Assembly: GCA_964617455.1 (NCBI GenBank)
Contig: CAZTYF010000015.1
Span: 1 to 47,614 of the forward strand
Direction of reading: 5' to 3'
From: Monoglobus sp964617455
Lineage (GTDB): Bacteria; Bacillota; Clostridia; Monoglobales; Monoglobaceae
Length of the DNA stretch: 47,614 bases
Shown here: positions 34,697 to 45,900 of the stretch, one piece after another
Layout: every line of letters begins with the position of its first letter
Numbering within the stretch: the first letter of the stretch is position 1
The notes under the pieces: generated by a model
Told to the model about the DNA's origin: nothing
The model's input: only the letters and a program-made list of their open reading frames with translations
Database searches by the model: none
Position numbers and translations under genes: made by a program

Positions 34697-35914
34697 ATGA
34701 GCAGGGCTTTGATAATAGGGGCAGGCGGAGTAGCCGGTGTGGCGGCTCACAAATGCTGCCAAAATCAAGAGGTATTTGACGACTTGATGATTGCGAGCCG
34801 CACTAAATCGAAATGCGACAAACTCAAAGAGAGTTGTGAAGAATATAAAGAAAAAATCGGAAGCCGCACCCGCATTGAAACCGCACGGGTCGATGCCGAT
34901 AAAGTTGACGAGCTGTGCAGTCTTATCGGTATGTACCGACCGGAAATTGCTATCAATTTGGCGCTGCCTTATCAAGATTTAACGATAATGGACGCCTGCC
35001 TCAAATGCGGTGTTCACTATCTTGACACTGCCAACTATGAACCCCCCGACACAGCAAAATTTGAATATAAATGGCAATGGGCATATCGGGAAAAATTCAA
35101 AGAGGCCGGCCTCACCGCTATCCTCGGCAGCGGTTTTGACCCGGGTGTGACGGGAGTGTTCTCGGCCTATGCTCTGAAACACGAATTTGACGAAATAAAC
35201 TATATAGATATTCTTGACTGCAACGGAGGAGACCATGGCTACCCCTTTGCCACCAATTTTAATCCGGAAATCAACATTCGGGAGGTATCCGCAAGAGGCA
35301 GTTATTGGGAAGACGGGAAATGGGTTGAAACGGAGCCCATGGAAATCAAACGGGAATATGACTTTGAGGGTGTTGGGAAAAAGGATATGTACCTTATGCA
35401 CCATGAAGAGCTTGAATCCTTGGGATTGAATATAAAAGGTATAAAGCGCATACGGTTTTTTATGACTTTCGGGCAAAGTTATCTTACCCATTTAAAATGT
35501 CTTGAAAATGTGGGTATGACCTCCATAAAACCGATTATGTATCAGGGAAGGGAAATAGTTCCCCTTCAATTCCTGAAAGCGGTATTGCCCGACCCTGCCA
35601 CTCTCGGTCCCCGAACGGTGGGCAAAACAAATATCGGTTGCATTTTTGTTGGCAAAAAAGACGGAAAAGATAAAAAATACTGTCTATATAACATATGCGA
35701 CCATCAAGAATGTTACAAAGAAGTCGGCTCCCAAGCCGTGTCCTACACCACAGGTGTGCCTGCAATGATCGGAGCTGCCATGGTTCTCACCGGTAAATGG
35801 AAAAAGCCCGGTGTATACAACGTTGAAGAAATGGATCCCGACCCATTTATGTCGGCTCTTAACAGATTCGGTCTGCCTTGGAGGGAAAACCGAGATCCGG
35901 TTTTGGTTGACTGA
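34697..35914 (+). CDS. Carboxynorspermidine/carboxyspermidine synthase (saccharopine dehydrogenase-like)
   Basis: An NADPH-dependent enzyme that condenses aspartate semialdehyde with diaminopropane or putrescine, the first committed step of the alternative (nor)spermidine route. In 405 residues: the Rossmann start ALIIGAGGVAGVAAHKCCQN, IASRTKSKCDKL, NLALPYQDLTIMDACL, LDTANYEPPDTAKFEYKWQW and GSGFDPGVTGVFSAYALKH are characteristic of this subgroup rather than true lysine-pathway enzymes. GGGAGG precedes the ATG. It lies 116 bp after speB. In related bacteria the decarboxylase nspC normally follows; here the next gene is a pectin lyase. Confidence 0.9.
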   Translation: MSRALIIGAGGVAGVAAHKCCQNQEVFDDLMIASRTKSKCDKLKESCEEYKEKIGSRTRIETARVDADKVDELCSLIGMYRPEIAINLALPYQDLTIMDACLKCGVHYLDTANYEPPDTAKFEYKWQWAYREKFKEAGLTAILGSGFDPGVTGVFSAYALKHEFDEINYIDILDCNGGDHGYPFATNFNPEINIREVSARGSYWEDGKWVETEPMEIKREYDFEGVGKKDMYLMHHEELESLGLNIKGIKRIRFFMTFGQSYLTHLKCLENVGMTSIKPIMYQGREIVPLQFLKAVLPDPATLGPRTVGKTNIGCIFVGKKDGKDKKYCLYNICDHQECYKEVGSQAVSYTTGVPAMIGAAMVLTGKWKKPGVYNVEEMDPDPFMSALNRFGLPWRENRDPVLVD

Positions 35915-35980
35915 AAATTAATTGCGATTTGTCACAATGCGTTTTAAATATATTTTAAAAATAATCAAAAGGAGAAGTCC

Positions 35981-38900
35981 ATGAAAAATTCTTTGAAAAA
36001 CAGATTGTTTTGTTTGGTTACGGCACTGTGCATTGTTATAAGTGCAACACCGACCGTTTTTGCGGCGAATGAAGATGTTACACCCGAGGCTCAAAAGGAA
36101 GTCATCGGCCGCGGAGCAATCGGTGCCGAAAATCCCGGCGGCGGCATATATCTGAGTTGGCGTCTTCTTGAAAACGAGTCTGCGGACACCGTATCTTTCA
36201 ATATTTACAAAAACGGTTCCGTGCTTACGAGTATCACAAACACCAACTATATTGATGAAAAAGGAACAAAAGCCGATGTCTATAACATTACATCGGTCAT
36301 TAATGGCATTGAGGGCGAAAAATCTCCCAATATTGCTATTCTTGACGGCCATGCGGATGTGGGTTATGAAAGTGCGCCCTACGCCTATTTTGACATACCG
36401 GTTAATATCCCGACGGACACAAGCGGAAAATACGGAAAAAATAACGAAAGCGAATGGCACGCCACTTATAATTCGGAAAAAACGGATGGAGGCGAAAGCG
36501 GCGGGCCCAATGACGTTTCCGTAGGGGATGTTGACGGCGACGGAATCTATGAAATCATTTTGAAATGGGACCCTTCGAACTCCAAAGATAACTCCCAAGG
36601 GGGTGTAACGGGGAATGTTTACATCGACTGCTACGAGTATGACGGAACACAGCTTTGGCGCATCGATTTGGGCCGCAATATTCGTGCCGGCGCCCACTAT
36701 ACCCAATTCCAAGTTTATGACTATGACGGAGACGGCAAGGCGGAAGTGGCAATGCGTACAGCACCCGGCTCCATAGACGGAACCGGCTCTTATGTTACTC
36801 AAGCAGGTGTAAATGATAGGATTAAAAACGCCAATAATTCAAAAGAGTATGTAAACACTACCGGCTCCGGAAATACCTTGGGACAAGTTATCACCAATCC
36901 CGAATATTTGACCGTATTTAACGGTGAAACCGGTGCGGCAATGCAGACAATCGAATATGAGCCTGCACGAGGTTCGGCAGAGGCATGGGGCAAAGATGCA
37001 TACGGCGGACGCTCCGAGCGTTTCTTGGCAGGGACCGCATATCTTGACGGGGTGCATCCCTCCATGATTTTCGCCAGAGGATATTACCAGCGTTCATCGG
37101 TGGCTGCCTATGATTGGGATGGCAAAAATCTGACAAATCGGTGGCTTATCGACAGCGGTATGAACAGCGGACACCCGTTTTACGGTCAGGGCAACCACAA
37201 CCTCTCCGTAGCCGACCTTGACAATGACGGAAAAGATGAAATTGTATACGGCTCCGCTGCCCTTGATGATGACGGAAGTGTACTCCATTCCATGGGATGG
37301 GGTCACGGAGACGCTCTCCATGTATCCGACTTTGACAACGACGGAAACCAGGAAATATTTGCGCCTCTTGAGGAAACCGGCAACTGGGGTATAGGTTTTC
37401 GGGAAGGCAACGGCACGGAAATTTGGCATTATGTGGCTTCCGATGATGACGGCAGAGGCGCAATGGCATATTTCAGCCGCAAGTATGGGGTGTTGGCCTG
37501 GGACGGTGCTTTTGGTATAAGAACCATAGACGGCACATTAATCAACAACAATCCCCGTCAGGACAACAATTGGTCAAACGCCAACTTTCCAATCTACTGG
37601 GACGGTGATTTGTGCAGTGAGCATTTTGACGGAAACAGGATAAGCAAGTTTAACGATGACACCGCATCCTTCGGGAGATTTTTAAACTTTCCGGGTGTGA
37701 CTTATAACAACACCACCAAAAAGAATCCCTGCCTCCAAGCAGACCTGTTCGGTGATTGGAGAGAGGAACTTATTTTGAGGAAAGGCGACAACAGCGGGTT
37801 ACGAGTATTTATGTCCCTGTGTCCCAGTGATTATATGTTTAGTACCCTCCTTCAAGACCATCAATACAGAATGGCAATTGCATGGCAGAACACAGGCTAT
37901 AACCAGCCGCCACACCAGAGCTATTATATAGGCTACGATAAAGACGCCGCAGAAACCGTGGTAACAGTAAAGGACAGCGGCGGCAATCCGCTCTCGGGCG
38001 CAACGGTAACCATGAGCGGTCCCAACGAAAGATACGGTACGACAGGTGCAGACGGCACTGTAACACTAAGAGCCGAAAACGGAGAGTATAACATCACTGT
38101 CGAATGTGACGGTTATACCGGGGCAGAAAAAGCTCTGACCGTCGGCGGAGCGGGGCAGATTGAATTTTTGCTTGAAAAAGAGAAAAAAATCGGCGAGACA
38201 TGGGATTTTAACTCCCTGCAGGCCTCCGAACAATTCGCAGACGGTGACAAAATAACAGGCGACAAAGGCGGAACAATTTCCGTTAAATACGGTACATCAT
38301 CGGTGTCCGGTGCACTGCCTCCGAAGGCGGAGCAAAAATCCGACGGCGACAATTTCTTACACTTCGCAGATAAGGGAAACGGCCAAGACGGCTGGTCATA
38401 TGCTCCCGGAAATCCGATTGACCTTGACAGACTTGTGATAGAATTGGATTTTAAGGCAGGCGAAACGGGCAGCGGAATCCAACTTTTAAGGGTCCTTGAC
38501 AAAAACAATGTGCCCGGAAGTTTGGCCTACAGCGGCACCGACGGCAGAGTGTTTGACATAATAAGCGGAAACGGGAATTTGACATTCACGGACTATCTGT
38601 CAAAAGGAAAAGATGAGAAAACCGCCAAAAGCGCTGCCATTACCGGGTTCAAATTTTCGGCCGGCACCTGGTATACGTTAAAGCTTGTATATACGAAAAG
38701 CAAAAACAGCGTGGCTGTATATACGAAAAATGCTGCAGAGGATACATACACACTGCGGGATACATTTGTATTGGGTTCCGCATCGCCAAAGGGTGACGTT
38801 CCGAAGCTTTCACCCACGGCGATTCTTACCAACACACGAGGCAGCGATGCAACCGACCTTTCCGTCGACAATTTGTTCATCGGAACCACAGGCGGGGCAC

Positions 38901-39193
38901 CTGCACGGAACGAAAAATACACAATCAACAACCTAAGCAAGGCAAACGGCATCCTGACCGTAAATATAACGAAAAATTCGGACCAAGGCGGCGCAAAGGA
39001 CATCCTTATTGCAGCTGCCTACGATAAAGAAAGCGGAGTTTTGACCGAGAACAATACAAAGGAAATAGAGATGGCTGCGAATGAGACAAAGGACATAACA
39101 ATAGAACTCCCCGCAAAAGAAACCGATGAAATATCGGTCTATATCTGGAACAATATGAACGAAATAACTCCCCTTGTTCCGAAATATAAATAG
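35981..39193 (+). CDS. Secreted rhamnogalacturonan lyase, PL11 family (copy 1)
   Basis: It cleaves rhamnogalacturonan I, the pectin backbone of alternating rhamnose and galacturonate, by beta-elimination outside the cell. The 1070 residues: signal peptide (ending TVFAA); PL11 eight-bladed propeller (~40-652) with GGGIYLSWRLL, the calcium loops DVDGDGIYEI, DYDGDGKAEV, DLDNDGKDEI and DFDNDGNQEI, and the end motif NTGYNQPPHQSYYIG; a carboxypeptidase-regulatory-like beta domain (~655-732); a laminin-G/carbohydrate-binding-like domain (~737-970); and a ~90-residue C-terminal module (~979-1070) shared with copy 2. No SLH or dockerin is present, so attachment to the cell, if any, must use another module. 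AAGGAG precedes the ATG. It follows the polyamine gene by 66 bp. Confidence 0.93.
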   Translation: MKNSLKNRLFCLVTALCIVISATPTVFAANEDVTPEAQKEVIGRGAIGAENPGGGIYLSWRLLENESADTVSFNIYKNGSVLTSITNTNYIDEKGTKADVYNITSVINGIEGEKSPNIAILDGHADVGYESAPYAYFDIPVNIPTDTSGKYGKNNESEWHATYNSEKTDGGESGGPNDVSVGDVDGDGIYEIILKWDPSNSKDNSQGGVTGNVYIDCYEYDGTQLWRIDLGRNIRAGAHYTQFQVYDYDGDGKAEVAMRTAPGSIDGTGSYVTQAGVNDRIKNANNSKEYVNTTGSGNTLGQVITNPEYLTVFNGETGAAMQTIEYEPARGSAEAWGKDAYGGRSERFLAGTAYLDGVHPSMIFARGYYQRSSVAAYDWDGKNLTNRWLIDSGMNSGHPFYGQGNHNLSVADLDNDGKDEIVYGSAALDDDGSVLHSMGWGHGDALHVSDFDNDGNQEIFAPLEETGNWGIGFREGNGTEIWHYVASDDDGRGAMAYFSRKYGVLAWDGAFGIRTIDGTLINNNPRQDNNWSNANFPIYWDGDLCSEHFDGNRISKFNDDTASFGRFLNFPGVTYNNTTKKNPCLQADLFGDWREELILRKGDNSGLRVFMSLCPSDYMFSTLLQDHQYRMAIAWQNTGYNQPPHQSYYIGYDKDAAETVVTVKDSGGNPLSGATVTMSGPNERYGTTGADGTVTLRAENGEYNITVECDGYTGAEKALTVGGAGQIEFLLEKEKKIGETWDFNSLQASEQFADGDKITGDKGGTISVKYGTSSVSGALPPKAEQKSDGDNFLHFADKGNGQDGWSYAPGNPIDLDRLVIELDFKAGETGSGIQLLRVLDKNNVPGSLAYSGTDGRVFDIISGNGNLTFTDYLSKGKDEKTAKSAAITGFKFSAGTWYTLKLVYTKSKNSVAVYTKNAAEDTYTLRDTFVLGSASPKGDVPKLSPTAILTNTRGSDATDLSVDNLFIGTTGGAPARNEKYTINNLSKANGILTVNITKNSDQGGAKDILIAAAYDKESGVLTENNTKEIEMAANETKDITIELPAKETDEISVYIWNNMNEITPLVPKYK

Positions 39194-39275
39194 AGGCGAA
39201 AAACCACGGGCATATTTAAACTCGATAATTCGTTAAAGTCATTATTTTTTAATAATATGTTAGGAGGTATATCTT

Positions 39276-42200
39276 ATGAAAAAAAGAATTTTGGGAATTT
39301 TTCTTGCCCTATGCATGGTAATTACTGCCATGCCCGCTTTTGCGGCGGACGGGAACGACGCCGCAGCGGCTGCCGAAGGGCCGAGGCAAATGGAATACCT
39401 GACTCGCGGAGGTTTTGCGGCAAATCTGACCTATGGAGGCGTGTACCTAAGCTGGCGCCTGCTGGGTACGGAACCTATGGACACCGTGTTCAATGTTTAC
39501 AAAAACGGCGAGGTTCTGGTTCCGAATCTCAACAACACCAATTATACCGATAAGGATGGAACTGCCGATGCCAAATATGCGGTGGCTCCGGTTATAAACG
39601 GTGTTGAGGGTGAAATGAGCGATGTGTTCCCGATGCTCCAAGGGCAGCGGGACTCAGCATGGAAAAATTCGCCCTATGCCTATTTTGATATACCGCTGCA
39701 GCAGCCGCCCCTCACTTCCGCCAAATCATACGAAGCAAACGATGCTTCGGTCGGTGACGTGGATGGAGACGGTGAGTATGAGTTGGTTCTTAAATGGGAG
39801 CCGGACAATGCCAAAGACAGCGCAGGCGGCGGCGTTACGGACAATGTGTATCTGGATTGCTACGAAATGGACGGAACATTGCTTTGGAGAATAAATCTCG
39901 GAAGAAATATCCGTGCCGGACAGCACTACACCCAATTTCAGGTGTTCGACTATGACGGAGACGGAAAAGCGGAAATGGCGGTAAAGACCGCTCCCGGCTC
40001 TATAGACGGAAAAGGTAACTATGTTTCCGCCGCAGGCAATACCGATGAGATTAAAAACACGGATAATTCGAAAACTTATATCGGCTCTAACGGTCACATA
40101 ACCGGAGGTCCCGAATATCTGACCATATTCAACGGGGAAAACGGTGCGGCGATGCAAACCGTAGACTACCACGCCCCGATCGGAAATGTTAGGGATTGGG
40201 GCGATAGTAACTTTAACCGCTCCGACAGGTATTTGGCGGCAACCGCCTATTTGGACGGGGTTCATCCGAGCATTATAGAGTGCCGCGGGTATTATGGAAA
40301 ATCCGTAGTTGCAGCTTACACTTGGGACGGAAAGGATCTTAAACAGAGCTGGATAATCGACAGCACAAGCAATTCAGATAACGACTTTTACGGTCAAGGG
40401 AATCACAATATTTCGGTTGCCGACCTGGACAATGACGGCAAGGACGAAATAATTTACGGTTCTGCAGCCCTTGACGACAACGGCGAAGTTCTGTGGTCTG
40501 CGAAGAATTCATCCGGCAGAAAGCTCGGCCATGGAGACGCTCTTCATGTGTCCGACTTTGACAATGATGGTGAACAGGAGGTTTTCAAAGTATTGGAGGA
40601 CAAACCCACCTGGGGAAGAGTTTTCATTAACGGTCCCGACGGAAAAGTAATCTGGCATGAGACGGCAACAGGCGATGACGGCAGGGGCATTATGGACAAT
40701 TTCAGCCCGAAGTACGGAGTGTTGGCTTGGGACTCGGGCTTAAATACTCGGACTCTTGGCGGTGAAATTGTAAACCTCGGCTCCTACAATGCGAGGAATG
40801 AGCTTGTAACCGTGCAGGACGGCCAGTATCCCAATTTTGCAATCTATTGGGACGGTGATATATACAGAGAACACTTCAGCGAAGGCAGGCTGAGCAAGTG
40901 GGTTGACGGTGAGTATCAGATAAACGATTACAACAAAAATCCCGCTGTTGACAAAAACGGAAATCCATTAATGAACAAGGGCGGTCTCAGCCGTCTGTGG
41001 TCAACCTGGACATCAAATCCTGTCGCAACCAACAACAGCACAAAGGCCGTGCCCACTCTTCAAGCCGATTTGTTCGGCGATTGGCGGGAGGAGCTTGTGT
41101 TGAGACACGATGACAATAGCGCTCTCAGAGTTTTCACCTCGCTTTCGCCCAGTGAATACAAGTTTACGACATTTATGCACGACAGTCAATATAGGTGCGC
41201 TATAGCCTGGCAAAACACGGGCTACAATCAGCCGCCTCATCAGAGCTATTACATAGGGGCGGACAAAGATATTTCGGAATACAAGCAGCCCAATATCTAT
41301 GTAAAAACACCCGATCCAGAGGTAATTATAACTGTGACCGACGAGGCAGGCAATCCCGCTGCGGGGGTCAGTGTGTCCATCGGAGACACTTCAAAGACAA
41401 CCGGAGAGGATGGCACCGTATCCTTGCGTGTTGCGGCGGGAACACATACATACAGGACAGAATCGGAAAAATACTTCCCCGGCACTGGAGAAATAACGAT
41501 TGAGTCCGGGAAAGTGAACACATTTACGATAAAACTTAAAGAAATTCCCGACAGTATTATCACCGTGAAGAGCGGTGAAAACACTGTTGCAGGCGCAAGT
41601 GTTGTGATTGGTAACAGGACACTCAAATCGGACGAGAAAGGACAAATCATTGCAAAATTCCTCCCGGGTGATTATGACTACGCAGCTCAATGCCGCAAAT
41701 ATATCAAAGCCTATGGCAGAGTGACGATCTCTGAAACAGGCTCAAAAGACCTTATTATCGAAATGCAAGCTATTGACTACTCCTATGACAGCGACAAGGA
41801 CGCAAACGGAAGCCGATTTGTTTACGGCGACGGCGAAGGTGCGGAGCTTTCATTCAATGGCGGCCAGTGGACGTTCGCACAGAACAGCACCGACGGAGGC
41901 AGAAAATTCGGAGCCGAGTTTGATCCGACGGACAGCGGAAAAATGACTTTTGAAATGACCTACGGCACGGGCGGCATGAAAGACAGTAATAATGAATGGA
42001 ACTGGACAGGCAGACCATATACCCACTACATTGAATTTTTGGATCGTGACGGAAACCTATTGTTGGGCCTCAGTCAGGAATATAAAGAAGGCGGCGCTGA
42101 AGAAGTTCAGTATTACACCGATCCGAGCAAAAAAACAAATGTCAGCAAAGGCGATGTAACGGGCGGTCCAAGTATTACAAAACGCAGTGCGTCAACGTGG

Positions 42201-42821
42201 TTAATTACCCTCAGCATAGATTTTACGAGCAAAACGGCGACACTTAAGGTGATGGACGAATTGGGAGAAAACGGATATACCATAAGCGATATTGCTCTCG
42301 GTGTAACATCCTTTGCGAAAGTGGAAATAGGTTCAACGGCAACTGGTAAAGTTACTTGGTCGCCGAGAGTAAAAAATGTGCTCTATCTCAAAGGCGAAAT
42401 AATCGACCCGACTCCGCCGCCTACCTTAGCCCCTACTGCAACGCCCGAGGTACCCACAAATCCACCGGCAACACCTGTTCCGACAGAACCTACGCCCGGC
42501 CCGAGTGATGAACCGTCCGAATCGGAGCCGCCCGCATATGCTTACACAATCAACAGTTTGAATTCGGAAAACGGCGTTTTGACCGTGAATATCACGAAAA
42601 ATTACGAGGTTGGAGACGGAAAAGCCACACTTTTAACGGCGACCTATGACAAAGAGAGCGGGGTTTTGACCGGAACCAATACGGCGGAAATAGAAATGAA
42701 CTTAAACCAAACAAAAGACATAAAAATCAATCTCCCCGCAAAAGAAACCGATGAAATAAAAGCCTACATTTGGAACAATCCGAATGAAATAATTCCAATC
42801 GCCGCCCCAAAAAGCAAATGA
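39276..42821 (+). CDS. Secreted rhamnogalacturonan lyase, PL11 family (copy 2)
   Basis: A 1181-residue paralogue of the preceding lyase. Signal peptide ends MPAFAA; the PL11 propeller spans ~40-665 with GGVYLSWRLLG, DVDGDGEYELV, FDYDGDGKAEM, DLDNDGKDEI, DFDNDGEQEV and NTGYNQPPHQSYYIG. Two carboxypeptidase-regulatory-like repeats follow (~682-757 and ~758-830; ITVTDEAGNPAAGVSV and ITVKSGENTVAGASV), then a carbohydrate-binding-like beta domain (~833-1040), a Pro/Thr-rich linker (~1047-1085) and the ~90-residue C-terminal module (~1087-1181). The duplicated regulatory-like repeat and the linker set it apart from copy 1. GGAGG lies 8-9 nt upstream, and only 82 bp separate it from copy 1. Confidence 0.93.
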   Translation: MKKRILGIFLALCMVITAMPAFAADGNDAAAAAEGPRQMEYLTRGGFAANLTYGGVYLSWRLLGTEPMDTVFNVYKNGEVLVPNLNNTNYTDKDGTADAKYAVAPVINGVEGEMSDVFPMLQGQRDSAWKNSPYAYFDIPLQQPPLTSAKSYEANDASVGDVDGDGEYELVLKWEPDNAKDSAGGGVTDNVYLDCYEMDGTLLWRINLGRNIRAGQHYTQFQVFDYDGDGKAEMAVKTAPGSIDGKGNYVSAAGNTDEIKNTDNSKTYIGSNGHITGGPEYLTIFNGENGAAMQTVDYHAPIGNVRDWGDSNFNRSDRYLAATAYLDGVHPSIIECRGYYGKSVVAAYTWDGKDLKQSWIIDSTSNSDNDFYGQGNHNISVADLDNDGKDEIIYGSAALDDNGEVLWSAKNSSGRKLGHGDALHVSDFDNDGEQEVFKVLEDKPTWGRVFINGPDGKVIWHETATGDDGRGIMDNFSPKYGVLAWDSGLNTRTLGGEIVNLGSYNARNELVTVQDGQYPNFAIYWDGDIYREHFSEGRLSKWVDGEYQINDYNKNPAVDKNGNPLMNKGGLSRLWSTWTSNPVATNNSTKAVPTLQADLFGDWREELVLRHDDNSALRVFTSLSPSEYKFTTFMHDSQYRCAIAWQNTGYNQPPHQSYYIGADKDISEYKQPNIYVKTPDPEVIITVTDEAGNPAAGVSVSIGDTSKTTGEDGTVSLRVAAGTHTYRTESEKYFPGTGEITIESGKVNTFTIKLKEIPDSIITVKSGENTVAGASVVIGNRTLKSDEKGQIIAKFLPGDYDYAAQCRKYIKAYGRVTISETGSKDLIIEMQAIDYSYDSDKDANGSRFVYGDGEGAELSFNGGQWTFAQNSTDGGRKFGAEFDPTDSGKMTFEMTYGTGGMKDSNNEWNWTGRPYTHYIEFLDRDGNLLLGLSQEYKEGGAEEVQYYTDPSKKTNVSKGDVTGGPSITKRSASTWLITLSIDFTSKTATLKVMDELGENGYTISDIALGVTSFAKVEIGSTATGKVTWSPRVKNVLYLKGEIIDPTPPPTLAPTATPEVPTNPPATPVPTEPTPGPSDEPSESEPPAYAYTINSLNSENGVLTVNITKNYEVGDGKATLLTATYDKESGVLTGTNTAEIEMNLNQTKDIKINLPAKETDEIKAYIWNNPNEIIPIAAPKSK

Positions 42822-42843
42822 TTTTGTTCGGCAAACCAGAGTT

Positions 42844-42866
42844 TTTGGGAGGCTCTGCTTCCCAAA
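42844..42866 (+). terminator. Terminator-like hairpin between PL11 copies 2 and 3
   Basis: TTTGGGA pairs with TCCCAAA (7 bp) around a 9-nt loop, 23 nt after the stop of copy 2, followed by TCTCTTC. The T tract is weak, so it may reduce rather than stop transcription into copy 3. Confidence 0.45.
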
Positions 42867-42969
42867 TCTCTTCGGGCTTTGGATATGACGATTCCGAGCG
42901 TGTCCCGCATACTAAACATAATAACCCAATAAATAATAACTAATCACTATGTCAGGAGGTAAAAATCAA

Positions 42970-45900
42970 ATGAAAAAGAGATTATTGGCTGTTACACTTG
43001 CATTCTGTATGATAATCACTGTCATGCCGATTTTTGCCTCGGCCGATACAGACTCCGCAGGGGTGGCTGCCGCCTCAACTACAAGACAAATGGAGGAACT
43101 CGACCGAGGATTGTTTACCGCAAAAACGGACGAAGGAGTGTATATCACCTGGCGCCTTCTTGGAACCGAGAGTCTTTCCGACCAAGCCTTTGATATATAC
43201 AAAAACGGAACTTTGCTCAAAACAACCGGTTCTCATGACCCGACGAATTATATTGACAAAGACGGAACGGGAAGTGACGCCTACCAAGTTGTACGGACCG
43301 GAGAGAGCAAAGATTCCTGCCCCGCATCAACGCCTTTAAATTCCAACCATACCGCAAGGGGCAGTTTGGTCACGGGAGGCACCAGCGAGAAAAACTCCTT
43401 CACATATTTTGATATACCGATAGAGCGACCGGATGATGTAACAAGAGCGGATGGCAAAACCTCCCATTATCACAATACCACCACATCCGACGGCTCGGTT
43501 GATAAAGAGGGCGGGGCAAATGATGCCTCTGTCGGAGACCTTGACGGTGACGGGGACTATGAAATAATATTAAAATGGGACCCCACGGATTCAAAGGACA
43601 GCGCAGGCAGCGACTACACCGGATACACATATTTTGATGCCTATGACTACACGATAAACGCAGACGGTTCAATCTCAAGCAAAAAGCTGTGGAGAATCAA
43701 TCTCGGTGTAAACGTCACATCCGGCCAGCATTATTCGCCCTTCATGGTATACGATTTTGACGGTGACGGCATGGCGGAATTCGCTGTTAAAACCGCTCCG
43801 GGAAGCACGGATGCAAGCGGAAAATATGTGACGGAAGCGGGCGATACGGAAGAAATAAGGAACGCCGACAACTCTCATGTTTATGTGACGGAAGGATCGC
43901 AACAAGGCAAAAATACCACCGGACCCGAGTATCTGACCATTTTCGGCAGCGACGGAAATGCTCTTTATACCACGGATTATATTCCGCGAGGAAATTTGAG
44001 TGATTGGGGAGACAGCAAAGCAAACCGCAGCGAACGCTATTTGGCGGGAGTTGCGTATCTCGACGGAGTTCATCCGAGTCTGATTATGTGCCGCGGATAC
44101 TATGCCAAAGCGGTGGTCCGTGCCTATGATTGGGACGGCGAAACTCTCTCTTTGAGATGGGAGCATAACGGAAACAAAAATGACACCAGCACACTTTACG
44201 GTCAGGGCAATCACAATCTGTCTGCGGCCGATATAGACAACGACGGAAAAGACGAAATCGTATACGGCTCGGCGGCTCTTGACGATGACGGAACGATTAT
44301 GGGCAACACGAGGTTGGGGCACGGCGATGCTATGCATGTGAGTGATTTCAACAACGACGGTGTGCAGGAGGTATTCTCGGTCAAGGAAGACAGCGTCGGT
44401 TACAAAAACAACGCCGCACATTTCAGAGTCGCCTCAACCGGCCAAACAATTTGGGGAAAAGGTGCAGCCGGCGATACGGGCAGAGGTGTTATGGACAACA
44501 TCGATGATGCATACGCAAAAAACAACCCAAACGCCTTGGCACTGGCATGGTCAAGTTCGCATGCGAATGCATTTGATTTAAACGGCGCCGAGCTCAAAGC
44601 ACGTCCCGCCACTTCCTCAAGAACCATGACAAACTTTTTGGTTTACTGGGACGGAGATCTGGGCCGCGAAATTCTTGACGACAACCAGCTTGCGAAATAT
44701 CATGCCGACACCGGCTATACCACACGATTTTATGATGACAGAAACGGCTATATTCCGGGCACGTCGAACAATTATACCAAACACACACCTTCGTTGGTTG
44801 CCGATATTTTGGGCGACTGGAGGGAGGAGATAATCCTTCCGACGGGAAAAGGCGAAAACGAGACCCCGTTTCTCAGAGTATTTGTATCAACTTTACCCTC
44901 GGATTACAGATTGACGACTCTTATGCATGACAGTCAATACCGATGCGCTATCGCTTGGCAGAACACAGCCTACAACCAGCCGCCCCACCAAAGCTATTAT
45001 ATCGGTTCTGCGGCGCTGGCCAAAGACGCAGACGGCAGTGAGCTTAACTATCTCGCACCCAAGGTTCCGTTTACATCGGTGGTATATCCCAATGAAAATT
45101 CCATACCCGTCACAGGACTCACGCTGTCCGAAAGCCAAGTACGGGTGGAAAGAGGCACAACCTATGCGTTGATTGCCTCGGTTGAGCCCAAGGATGCATC
45201 CAAAAAAGGCGTAACCTGGGCATCGGATAACCCGGAAGTGGCAACCGTTTCCGGAGGAGTGATAACCGGCGTATCAAACGGAAGTGCCAAAATTACCGCA
45301 ACGGCGAAAGATACCAAAAATGGCACATTCACACAAACCTGCGAGGTTACGGTTTATACCACACCGGTCGAGGGGCTCAGCATACCTTACGAAAGCACAA
45401 CGGTCTTCACCGATGGAAGCAAAAAAATAACCGCCTCCGTAGAACCCGAAAACGCTACCGATAAATTGATTCATTGGTCATCATCGGACAGTGCCGTTGC
45501 GACCGTTGACTCGGGTAGCAATGTGAAAGGACAAGGCGTGGGTTCTGCGATAATCACCGCTAAATCCAACGATGGCGGATTTGAAAAAGATATAATCGTC
45601 ACCGCCACAGGCGGTGAGAGCAGTGATGCGACGGGCAGCAACAGTTTCGAAAATGTCAAGGATGCCGATAACTTGGGTCCGAATAAGGCTCGAATAAACC
45701 AGGAAAACGCCGTGGAAGGCGGCGAGACATACAAGGACTTTGAAATATTTAACGACAACAAAGTAACTCTAAAAATGAATATCAGCACAGGCGGTCAGAA
45801 GCTCGGTTCCGATTGGGGCTGGGACGGAAATGAATACACATTCGGTATAAGTTTTCTCGGAGTCGAAGGCAATAATTTGCTCACCCTGTCACAAAGTTAT

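Noticed and set aside
35918..36802. 294-codon minus-strand open frame
   Set aside because: Antisense to PL11 copy 1; a similar antisense frame appears opposite copy 3 (43675-44421), as expected from shared codon patterns of paralogues.
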